In this document: positions 37,453 through 47,900 of the stretch, piece by piece
Position numbering within the stretch: position 1 is the stretch's first letter
Layout: the number at the start of each line of letters is the position of its first letter
Assembly (NCBI RefSeq): GCF_003073045.1
Contig: NC_037590.1
Location: 43,998,296 to 44,062,295 of the forward strand
Reading direction: 5' to 3'
From: Pomacea canaliculata
Taxonomy: Eukaryota > Mollusca > Gastropoda > Architaenioglossa > Ampullariidae
Length of the DNA: 64,000 nt
Program-made: the position numbers and the translations under genes
The notes under the pieces: generated by a model
Database searches by the model: none
Seen by the model: the letters and a program-made list of their open reading frames with translations, nothing else
Told to the model about the DNA's origin: nothing

Positions 37453-38430
37453 GTTTTTTTCATTAAAACAATCCTGTAATACTGAACAAATGTGTGATTG
37501 TCTGGAGTGTTTTAATCCTGAAAAAAAAAACCACACGAACAAACAAACATCCGGCAGTGATCACATGTCAAGGTTTCAAACTTTCTCAGATACCACTTAT
37601 GCGATTTGGCGATTGTCCCGATTCTGTTCTCGCAGACGATCCCGATATTAAATCAGAAAAAATATTTACTAGTACAAAAATCTTTAGAATAGGTTTTGAA
37701 GTAAAACAAAATGTCGAAGAAAATTTAAAAGTTTGGAGGCTGACGAGGAAACCTACAGACTGCAGGGATCTTGTTTTTCCCGCAATCTTGCCCCTTTGGT
37801 CTGCTCTTGTTCTCGCTCATTAACTCACTCAGTCAACCAATCAATCACTGTGAACGAGTGAGTGAAATAGAATGAAAATTCTTTATTTACGAGAATGTTA
37901 AGGTAAACGGATGAATGGACAAGAAAGAAATACTACAATTATTTAAACAGACGGAAAAGCATAATATACAGTTCATAATGCACGAGATGACAGAGAAGTG
38001 AACGAAGAATGAAAGAGGAAGGGCGGAGATAAAGAGATAAGATTTTTTGTCCATCTGCGAGATTACTGAGTAATTATAGGGCTAGTAGTTTCTCCTGAAC
38101 CTGTCATGTATTCAGGAAATACTAAAAATGTTTTCTTAATCTTTGTACTCGACTCGAACACTTCATCCGAAAAAAACAATCCTTGACAAATAAGTAACTT
38201 TTAGCTGTGACAAAGCCACTGACTTCTGTCGTTATCTGGGCAAGCCCTACATCCACCTGTTCAAATCCCACCTTGCTGGTGCTGCTGGCTGCCATTCCAT
38301 TGTGCAATGTCGTGCGCACCCCGTTAGTAACCTCTGGTACCTGCTTCACGCCAGGGGCTGACAATCGTGATGGCAAGACAAGGAAGATGTAAGGAGGTTA
38401 TCTGAGCTTTCTCTCATTGGCTCGTCTGAA
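37453..38430. other. Intergenic DNA without recognised genes
   Basis: Short open frames only, on both strands. The 84-codon minus-strand frame at 38122-38376 has fairly protein-like composition but no domain I recognise and no convincing splice context. Confidence 0.5.
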
Positions 38431-38432
38431 AC

Positions 38433-38435
<3 letters not shown>

Positions 38436-38464
<29 letters not shown>

Positions 38465-38465
38465 C
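38436..38465. repeat. Poly-T tract of about 30 bases
   Basis: Homopolymer T. It may be the poly-A tail of a minus-strand retroposon, but no element body is recognised beside it. Confidence 0.8.
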
Positions 38466-38561
38466 GTGTACCGATGTTTGTGAATTCTACCTTGAAATAG
38501 AAGTAATGCCTGTTTGAATATTAAAACTTTTCTTCTTATCTGATCCCTCCTCTAAGAATAA

Positions 38562-38640
38562 TAATGATAAGTTGGAATTTATATCGCGCAGTATCTCAGC
38601 CAAACACGGACTCACTGAGCCGAACCAGATGGTAAAAGAG
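38562..38640. mobile_element. Possible 3' tail of a retroposon (aataataatg ... tttatatcgcgc)
   Basis: The stretch aataataatgataag followed by aatttatatcgcgcagt resembles the AT-triplet plus tttrtagagcgc tail seen again at 44520-44570 and 63410-63460. Only the tail is visible. Confidence 0.3.
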
Positions 38641-38980
38641 TAACAAGGATGTAGACAACCAGAAAGTAACAAAGATGTAAAATAAGATAACAAAATAGTA
38701 ACAAAGATGTAGAACAACATCACACAATAATAACAAAGATGTAGAACAACATCACACAATAATAACAAAGATGTAGAACAACATCACACAATAATAACAA
38801 AGATGTAGAACAACATCACACAATAATAAAGATGTAGAACAACACCACACAATAATAACAAAGATGTAGAACAACATCACACAATAATAACAAAGATGTA
38901 GAACAACATCACACAATAATAACAAAGATGTAGGACAACATTAGACAATAATAAAGATGTAGAACAACATCACACAATAA
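38640..38980. repeat. 32-bp minisatellite, about ten units
   Basis: Tandem gatgtagaacaacatcacac plus aataataacaaa, with a few units shortened by three bases. It lies between a retroposon-like tail and a second, unrelated array. Confidence 0.93.
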
Positions 38981-39012
38981 CATAACATTATGTACATTAT
39001 ATACATCATACA

Positions 39013-39210
39013 CAGCTCGCACTTTAAATAACATTATAGACATTGATTGTATACATCATATACAGCTCGCACTTTAAATAACATTATAGACATTGATTGT
39101 ATACATCATATACAGCTCGCACTCTAAATAACATTATATACATCATATACATTATATACAGCTCGCACTTTAAATAACATTATAGACACTATATACATTA
39201 TATACAGCTC
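39013..39210. repeat. 50-bp minisatellite, four to five units
   Basis: Units start cagctcgcactttaaataac and continue with attatagacattgattg and tatacatcatata. The last two units are shortened to about 46 bp. Confidence 0.9.
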
Positions 39211-39519
39211 TGTTGCTTACTACAAGAGGAAGAAAACGCAGTAGCAGCACATGTAAACATATCAAGCCAACACTTTAATCCAAATCGAAGCACGACCACA
39301 AAACATAAACAAAATCAAGGAGAGGCGATCACCTCAGCTTGTTAGACAAAGGGACACAACTCTCATGTCTCCCAGTAACGGTCATCCGTCAGCTGCTCTC
39401 TCCCTCACTAGCCTTATCCACACATATAAAATCAATAACACTAATAAATAATAATCAGTGAAGCAAGGACCGCGCTTTATAGGCTAATGATTATTATTGA
39501 GTCACTCAGCCATCAACTT

Positions 39520-39815
39520 CATGAAGGAGACAAGCTCCGCCATAAGGCTGAGCTCAAATGTAAACTTGTGTTTGTCAAAACACACAAACAGCCACTTAGT
39601 GTCTCTAAGTAATTTTTCACCCTCCCAATCACCCTCTCCTGCTTTTTAAATGTTTTGGTTCAGCTTGTCCCTGTTGTATTTGGTGATCCTCCCACCCCAG
39701 CACGCCAGGCCAAAGGTCACAGTGCTGCATATTACTGTAGTGTTGAGTAGTTGCAGTTGTTCATGACAGATATTCAAAGATCTAAGTATTCTCAAACAGT
39801 AAAAGTAGCTGCATT
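39520..39815 (-). mobile_element. LINE reverse-transcriptase C-terminal fragment
   Basis: The minus strand reads YCLRILRSLNICHEQLQLL, then STVTFGLACWGGRITKYNRD and, after a frame change, KKQERVIGRVKNYLETLSG. This is the characteristic C-terminal RT region of L2/CR1-like non-LTR retrotransposons (L.R..SFNV...LL, FG.VCWGG, R.NK..KKAG.V.G). It is 5' truncated and broken, and the 3' end points toward the minisatellites at 38640-39210. Clade assignment is tentative. Confidence 0.6.
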
Positions 39816-39899
39816 TTATACAATGTTCAGTATGAGCTTTCCACACAAACACAAGCACGCTCACATACATACACAGATAGCATAAGCGAACACACGTCA

Positions 39900-41818
39900 A
39901 AACATTTTTTCTACCCAGGGTTGTCTGAAGACTGGGTCGTCACGTGACGGAGACAGTCCCCCGTTGCCGGTCCAGGAGCGGGAAGTCCCTAATGAACTAC
40001 TGTCGGCGGACATGTTTTGAATTACCCTCTACAGGTGTAGGTGTTGGTTAGTATATGTGTACAGCATTGTCAAACAGCTAAAAACACCTGTGAATATATA
40101 ATAACTAAAAAGAAATAATCATTGCTTGATCGACTTGAACAAGTCAACACTAGTGTCAGACAGAAATTCCCTCGTTCGTCATATGCGAATTTCCGTTGCT
40201 AAAGTGCAAAGTTCAAAGTTCAAGTCTCTCTCACGTCTTCGTGTACAGAGGGGGAGAAAACAGACGGTGGGTATGTGGGTATGTGGGTGGGTAGAGCAAA
40301 CAGACCATAGACAGGTATGGCTGGGTGTCCTCACGTTTTGCGGCTTTGAATGAGCAGGGGCGTGTCTGAATTTGTGAGTAAGGAAATATCACTGTTTGTG
40401 AGACAGGGTGTGTCAGAACAGACAGACAGACAGGTAGACATGCAGACAAGCACGCTCAGTCAGGCAGGAGGCATACACAAGGACAGACGCACAGACAAAA
40501 AGGTACATTGACAAACAGACGAAACAGACGATTAAGAAGGCAGATGGACAAAAAGACTACAAGCAAGCCAGCTACTCGCCAGAACTTAACAATAGAATCT
40601 TTAACAACAGCCATTCACGACATTGTAGACATAAATCAACAGGAAACATTCCTACTAAGTTTGTCCAGACGAACATTGTAAGAACAGGTCCTTTATTAAA
40701 CATCGGGTGACTAAGGAAATTAATATAAAACAGAAAAAAAATTTTAAATGACACACACGTGGCTCTTTCTTTTATGTGTGTACATGTGTGTGCGTGCCTG
40801 TGTGTATGTGTGTACATGTGTGTGTATGGTTGTTTGTTGTTTGCTTTGGTTAAAGCTTCCTTGCATCGAATGGTTAGTACAAAATTTGTTTTGCGAAAGA
40901 CAGAACAGGAGCAATAAATAAAGGACATTAACTAAGACGAAGCTGCCAACTCCATTGTCCATCACTTTACATCTGTCTACAGTCAGCCCCTTCCCTGTCA
41001 CCAAGGAAGCGAGGCGACAAGTTTCAGTCACGCATGACGAGACAGGAGAGACCCACACGTCACTGAGTGCAGGTGTCCTGTCCATTGTTGTTGTCATCAA
41101 GTATTTTGACCGGTGGCCTGACAACCACAACAACGGAGCAGCAACTGTTGCAGGAAGAGGGACTCGTGCAGGATGTCCGCATTGGACGCGGATGTCGGTT
41201 CAACCAGTCGGAGTGGCGCGAGACCCGGATGATCGTCACGCTTGACTTGAATGTCTATTGTTGTCTACTTTCCCACACTGCACTGCGCCTGCCACTTCCT
41301 GGACACTGTGTGCTGCTGGTAGCCTTGTATCCTGGCACTCAGCTACCTGGGGCACTGACCTACAGGCTCTTTGTGTTTTGTATGTTTGTTTTTTGATGAC
41401 TTGTCTGTGTAGATGTTTCTCCTTCCGTCCTTCATATTTCGTCCTCGTTATTATTATAATCAATAATATATTGACGAGTACAGATCCTAAACATCCCACA
41501 GAATATGAGGGGATACCCCTCAATTAAATCTCTCCAAACCCTGTTTTGGGTTGTTATTGTTTTTTTTTAAAATACTGGTGATTACTGTCTTGTGCTACGA
41601 GAAACATTTACTCCGAAAAGAAAGCAGTAGGGAGTACAAAAAGATGTTTTTAAATATTTATCGGTACAGCATGGGTGCATTACAGGAATTGTTGTAATTG
41701 TGTTACAATGATGAAAATGTCTTCATTGATGGAAAGAACGAGTTCCTCAGTTTAAAGATAGTGAAGGTAAGGATCCTCTGCATTGTTTGCACATCAACCG
41801 TAGACTGGTTTGGAGGAC
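39900..41818. other. Intergenic DNA without recognised genes
   Basis: Contains short CAGA-rich tracts (about 40415-40560) and GT-rich stretches (about 40760-40830). Overlapping open frames near 40955-41396 have no recognisable domain and conflict with each other. Confidence 0.5.
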
Positions 41819-44063
41819 TCACGAGTATCGGCTGCAACTGCTGAGGAGGGTCTGGAGGAGAGGGAAGGGGCCCTGCTGGCAGAACTGACCGCTGAAGTCA
41901 TCGACGTCAACAGTCCAGACAGCGAGCCCGCCATAGCCACTCTTCATGGCATACTGCACCTAAAGTAGTCCCCATCATGGTACAGTGCAATACATATTCG
42001 GTAGCCTACTAAGCTGTATTACAATTTACGTACTCTCACAAATTTAACCTTTCATACCATATATCCTGTTCCTGTATTACTGGATATTATGATTATCTTA
42101 CACTGGTTGTGACATGCACATAAATGGTCCTCTTGTCATGCAGCACCTGACACGCCATTTGATGAGCGAATGTACTTACCTTTTCATTTATGCTCCGCTG
42201 ATTATCAAAAGCTACCCACTGGTCACCAAAGGTGAGAAACGGCACCACCTGGTCTGATATCCATCCAATCGTCGCTCCCTTCTTCAGCAACTCACACACC
42301 TGCCAACGGAAGGGTTAGAGATCAGCACTACCTCCTGATGCAGTCTGGCGCCTGAGATACCGCAGTCTGATGCCCAACATTAAATGTAGACTATGGTATA
42401 TTTCGAGTGCCATGAAAGCAGAGGTTTACCTCAAAATAAGCCAAGAAGCCCTTTTGACCTGTGTGGTTGCCGGCCTTGCCCGAGCTCACGTGCTTGCTGG
42501 AGTTGGAGACGGTGTAGGAGCGCGCGAAGAAGGACACGCCAAAGTTGACCTTCCACATGGGGATGCCAGACTTCTTCATGATCTCTGTGGCCTTGCTCTG
42601 AACATTTGCCGCAACCAGCGAGCGCATTGCGGTTACGAAACAATTTTAGGAACAGGTGAAAGACATGCATATGTAATCAGCGCGTGCACACACACACACA
42701 CAGGCAACTGCCTCCTCTTGACTTCATCATAGAGAAAATGAGAAAACACTTTTCCCCCAAGCGCCACTCACTGCACTGAGAGCTCGGCCGTTGACCTGTG
42801 CGGGTGAGGACGAGAACAACGGGCTGTGATGCTCTTTGACCTCCTCCCACGTGCCATGCTGGTCAAAGGTTGCGAAGTTGATAAAGTTCACGTGCCTGTG
42901 AGACAACCATTCCAGATGACTAAGCTTTAACCACTCGGCTATTCTCTTCACCTGTGTCTCATCATCATCATTGTCGTCGTCGTCGTCGTCCTCGTCGTCA
43001 TCATCGTCGTCGTCGTCGTCGTCGTCCTCGTCGTCGTCATCATCGTTGTCGTCGTCATTGTCGTGTCTTCGTTCTCGCGTCTTTTTTTCTGGCCTCTTCT
43101 GACGCCGTATGGTTAGTCAGTGTCGACACCGAGGCTGTTGCTGATGCTCACTGATGCAGGCTGGACAGGTCGTAGGCTGTGGTCAGTAGGTCCTGGCGTG
43201 CAGACAGCGTGACACTCAGCAACAAGCTGTCCTGCTGCCGGGCCGGGACGTCACATTGAAGGCCTCTCTGATTTCCTGCGAACAGACACACAGCCTGTCA
43301 TCCACTGCTTTTATTGGGACAGTAGTCACGTGGTCACGTCGTCACGTTGTCCATCGTCACGTTGTCCATCGTCACGTGGTCACGTGGTCACGTCGTCACT
43401 CTACTATCTTTCCCTTCGCGACCACGATGATGACTCAATGTGTCCGACAACCGTCAGCCATGACTGAGCTGCTGACCTTAAGGAAGTCAGTGAAGCGGTC
43501 CCTGTCTGTCAGTGGACTCCCCCTGCTGGTGGGAAACTGCCAGTCGATGTCCAGTCCGTCGAAGCCGCTGTCCCGCAGGAAGATGGCGGCCTGTTGGGCG
43601 AAGACTTTCACAGCAGCAGTGGACGCCACGAGGCGCGTGAAGGGAGCAGAACTCACTTCCCACCCACCAACGGACAGCATCACTGCTGCCCTGGGATTCC
43701 AGCGTTTGCGGATTTGAACCATGAGTTTGTACCTGTCAGTGACAGGACGTGTGAGGAACAAATGTTAAAAGCTGCTCTAGACACAAGGTGTCATTGTAAA
43801 ATCCACAGAATCAAAGATCAGTTTGCAGTTTATAATACAGAACAAACAGCCAGCCAGACAGACAGACAGACAGACAGAGATAGACTAACATTTCAGCGTC
43901 CTTTGCGTATTGCGGAACAAGCTGCGTGCCCTCCAAGTGACCATGTGCATAAATGAAGTGAGTGCAAAGGTCAGCTTGACCTGCGAAGGTAAGAATGCGG
44001 CCTGACCGGTCCGGAGGCTGCCATGACTGGACACGAAGCACACCACACGCCCACACTCCGTGT
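41819..44063 (-). CDS. Gene D: GH18 chitinase-like protein lacking the catalytic Glu (Gln instead), frameshifted
   Basis: Seven exons in transcript order: 43890-44063, 43477-43732, 43152-43275, 42772-42895, 42430-42597, 42180-42299, 41819-41959 (stop). Exon 3-equivalent reads MLSVGGWEVSSAPF and SGFDGLDIDWQFPTSRGSP: the DxxDxDxE Glu is Gln, the same change known from insect IDGF chitinase-like growth factors. Strand beta-6 is FATFDQHG, so the usual Tyr is Phe. The last exon has GGLAVWTVDVDDFSG and ends SSCSRYS with no linker or CBM14. All junctions keep the family phases. Two one-base indels break the frame, in the first exon (between PSQV and DLCTHFIYA) and in 43152-43275 (124 instead of 125 bases). 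No signal-peptide exon was found upstream. It may be a young pseudogene or a live chi-lectin with consensus errors; contig 3 carries a second partial copy. Confidence 0.75.
42963..43072. repeat. CGT/CAT trinucleotide microsatellite in an intron of gene D
   Basis: More than thirty cgt/cat/cct triplets with few interruptions. The Arg/His-rich frames over it are artefacts. Confidence 0.95.
43320..43400. repeat. GTCACGTGGTCACG short tandem repeat in an intron of gene D
   Basis: Repeated tcacgtygtcca / gtcacgtggtcacg units just downstream of the catalytic exon (minus strand). The units contain CACGTG palindromes. Confidence 0.7.
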
Positions 44064-44514
44064 CTGCGACAGTCAGCAAAGGTGAGACAATTCATCTCCG
44101 TGACCCAGGGGGACCTCCATGCCTGCCACTCATCACGTGACCAGTTTCTAGAGTCTAGCGGCACATAATGTTTATTTTAAGACTCTTTCATTTGGTCACT
44201 AAGATGTACAGATCTTTCTATCTCTCATAAACACGCACACACGCACGCACGCACGCACGGGTCCACTTACAACACGGCCATACATCACAAGCAGGTTTTC
44301 TAAACAGTTATACGCACTAATGGAGAAAGTATATTGACCTTTCATTTCTTTTGGCACCTTGGGGACCTCTGAGGTACCGGATCCTACTATACGGGTACCA
44401 GGTCTGCGAAAAAAAAAAACCCACACGTACCAATAGTTTTTAAAATACTTCCATTTCTGCAAGGACTTGTAACACTTTTAAATGGATGTTATTAATCGCC
44501 AGCGAATAATAATT

Positions 44515-44575
44515 TAGCTGTCACAAGTCGCAAATAATCATAATTAAATTTGTAGAGCGCAACTTTTCTGTGTGA
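44515..44575. mobile_element. Possible retroposon 3' tail (ataatcataattaaatttgtagagcgc)
   Basis: The AT-triplet run leading into ttgtagagcgc is similar to 38562-38640 and is repeated at 63410-63460 in contig 3. Only a tail-like motif is seen. Confidence 0.3.
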
Positions 44576-44921
44576 ATGTGAACTCGGTAGGTTGTTCACG
44601 AAATACTACAAATAAACGGACAGACAAGCATACAGCCCTGTCGTTATTCATGTTTAATGTGTAGGTGGATAGACATCCGGGCTTTCTCAACCTCGCATCT
44701 GACAAGAGAACCCAGACACCAGCAGCTTTGTTTCCTCAACATACACGTGACACTAATTGCTCCGGTGGTTCGGTGCCGAGCTACCACAGTCTGGGTGTGA
44801 TCAGTCAGTGACAGTGACAGTGGCAGTGACGAGAAAACTGACTCATCATTAACAACCCATTTTAAATCTGAACTGAAATGAATTATTTTTCTGTCTTAAA
44901 AACACTTTGTAGTTTGTAATA

Positions 44922-47900
44922 TTATGAGAAACTCGTAGAAAAATACACGCACTGTTTGGTCAACAGCTCTTTGGACACGAGTTTGAGGAGCGGGTAGCTA
45001 CCCAAGTGACAGAAGGTGCCACCAAAGTCATCTTCATCGATGTACCACACGGCCACCCCGCCGACACCCACCTCTCGAATGAACCTCACCTGTGGCACGA
45101 GAACAAAAGACATTTCAACAGATGATCTCACCTGTAAAGAGATGGGGAAAAGATGCGCGGCTATTAAGGGGCGTTAGCAGGGATAAAGGGGAAACAACTC
45201 GTGCCAAATAAAGACTTACTGCCCCTAGTGCCTGAAGAGGAAATGTTTGTTTGCTTGTTTTTTTATTATTATTATTATTATTCTTTTTTATGCTTTCTTT
45301 GTTTTTTGGGGTTTTTTTGGTTTGTTTTTTGTTGTTGTTGTTTTGTTTTGTTTTTGTTTTGTTTGTTTGTTTTGTTTTGATTTGTTTTTTGGGGTTTTTT
45401 TGGTTTGTTTTTTGTTTGTTTGTTTGTTTTTTGCTGCTGCAGCTGTTTAAGGAAGGTATCGATGATGTGGTCGCGCGTATCTCTTCCCTTTTCGCAATGT
45501 TGCTGTCAGGTATACGCGGCGTACAACTATTCTACAAAATATTTTATGAGAGAACCTGCATGGTACCTGCCTCCTCCGGGGCTGAATTCTGACACTAACT
45601 CTTCCACCTACTTTCGAGTCAAGTGTACTCAATGGCTTCAGTGCTGCGAAATAATGAGACTCTGTTTGTTGTCTCCTTACCGTGACAGACCAACAGGTCA
45701 GGTTTGGAGGTTCGGCAATGAGTTTCCAACAAAGCTCGCTCTCTCTCGTTCTCATTGAATATTCTCTCAAATCATGAGATTGTCCTCGTTTGTTTGGCCT
45801 AAACTATGTTAAATTAATCCGCACACTCGAGCTCCTTTACCACATCCCTAAGATGCTGACTGGACGTTGCCAGACGACAACGATGTAGACCAAAGATTCT
45901 CCTTTGGTAGGAATCCAACGAACGGTGTGCAGGTGAGATCGGGGGAGCACACGCACACAATTTATGTGTTGGGGTGTGTGTATATAGACATATAAACACA
46001 CACATCGCCACGCTTACTGTAATGATTAGACTGTTCGTGGGTGGTCGTGTAATAGCTCGGTGTGGGGCGAGTGCGCATGTACGATGTCCTGCGGATATTT
46101 CCGATCTTAGGTTTGAAGGGTCAACATGGAGGGTTGCCAAGATGCATCATACCCCCGCCTACATACCACCTCTCTGTGTAGGACATTTCTCCGCTCCTTA
46201 TAAGGGAAATGGCTTGAGTCAGACCTATTCAGACTAACCTTACAGTGTGAATAAGTGCAAGACAATTTTATATATAAAACCCAAAGTGAAAATAAAAACA
46301 TTTTATATTTTCCTGATTTACATAAACAAGAAGATACCGTTGGTCTACGAGTAGAACCATATATTCTCTAGGGGAGTTGCATTTATGTGTGTATTGATAT
46401 GAAACTACAACACCTGATGTTTACTACCTACAGTACTCTTCATGTGACAAGAATTATAATGCATGCATAGATTATGTGCTCATTGTGGGTGGAATATATA
46501 TATATGGATGATGGATAACTGATGGGTAACCTTTAACTTGTCACCTCTGGCGCTTACCTTGGCTGTGAGGCTGTCGCGGTCCTCGTAGGCCACCCACAGG
46601 TCCCTGTGCACCAGGTAAGGCACCTGGTAACTAGCCTCGTACTTCTTTCGTGCGCCTAGTGCTTGCAGCAGACACACCTGTGAAATGGCGACGGGGCGAG
46701 TACCGTGAAGTCTGACAGCCACAGTCAGTGGTAGTCATGAAAGGGAACTACAGAGTGCTTGATGAGGAGGATGATGATTAGTATTGAAAGTATTGGAAGC
46801 AGCTCAATGTTTCTTCATACGCATTTTAACACATTCCAACGCGTTTGAGTGAGTGCAGGTGTGCTTGCTGTGGACAGGTGCTTAGGGTGAGCACACTATT
46901 AGTCATCGATCAACACAGAGATGCTTCAACGAAATATGTATTCATCTATTTATGTGTGAATGTATTGTACATTTTGTGTACTCATGTATTGTTTAACTGT
47001 ATCGCAGCTTTCCGGATAGGGACGGACATGAGTGAGGTCACACACGAAATTTACCGGAGGCGAGGAAGTTTCCCATGATGTGTACAAATTTTCCAGACTA
47101 AGGTCTGCTTTGTGTCAAGGGCTGACCTCAGTTTTCCATGTTACACTTGGATGATAAGTATCCCAACAGGTCAGAGACCGAGGTGTGATCAGCGTACCTC
47201 AAAGAAAGCCAGTCGCCCTTTGGTGAAGGTGAAGGTGCCAACTCTTCCTGGTCCGCTGGCAGGCGCCCCGAGCGAATCATTGTTGAGGGAGGTAAGCAAG
47301 AAGGTCACTGCGTGGAAAGATAACCCCAGGTTGACCACAGCAGGGTCCGGCACCTTCTTCAGCCAATAGTCAGCGGTCCACCTCTGTTGTCACATGCCAT
47401 TGAGAAAGGATCGTCAAAAACATCAACTGATGAAGAAGACAAGAAGGTGACTGAGAAGAAGGGAGGTGGCAGTTGGTCCCGGAAACACGTGCCATTCGCA
47501 GAGGAGATGTGAACCGGATCAACTCTGTATCAGGTTTGCACACCATTGCGCCTATGTGTACACACCGGGAGGAGAAGAATAAAAATCAGTATGACCGGAA
47601 GTTCTCTTCTCTTCCCAACTACCTAAAAAGGAAACTTTTGTAGCATGCTCGCACGCACGCGCGGGGTAGAGAGAAAGAGGAAAAGAGAGTTGGGGACAGC
47701 AGTGGGTGAAGGGTAGAGAAAAGGGGCAACAAACAGAAATAAGAGAGAAAATGGAAATTATCTTCAACGGGTATGATTTTATGTCACGAAGTTTTAAACA
47801 AGATTATTTCCTTAATTTTTTTCAAATGGTCTCAGTTTAATTTTATTTTTCCTGTATAGAAGGACATTTAACTGAAAGACGTGTCTTGTGCTCATTCGTA

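Noticed and set aside
38207-38300. tgttcaaatcc resembling a tRNA B box, possible tRNA-derived SINE ending at the poly-T tract
   Set aside because: No convincing A box at the right distance and no tRNA fold; only one copy is visible in the window.
42954-43154. Arg/His-rich frame resembling a basic peptide
   Set aside because: It is a by-product of the CGT trinucleotide repeat inside an intron of gene D.
45247-45592. Phe/Leu/Val-rich frame resembling a transmembrane protein
   Set aside because: T/G low-complexity tract on the strand opposite gene C, inside its last intron.
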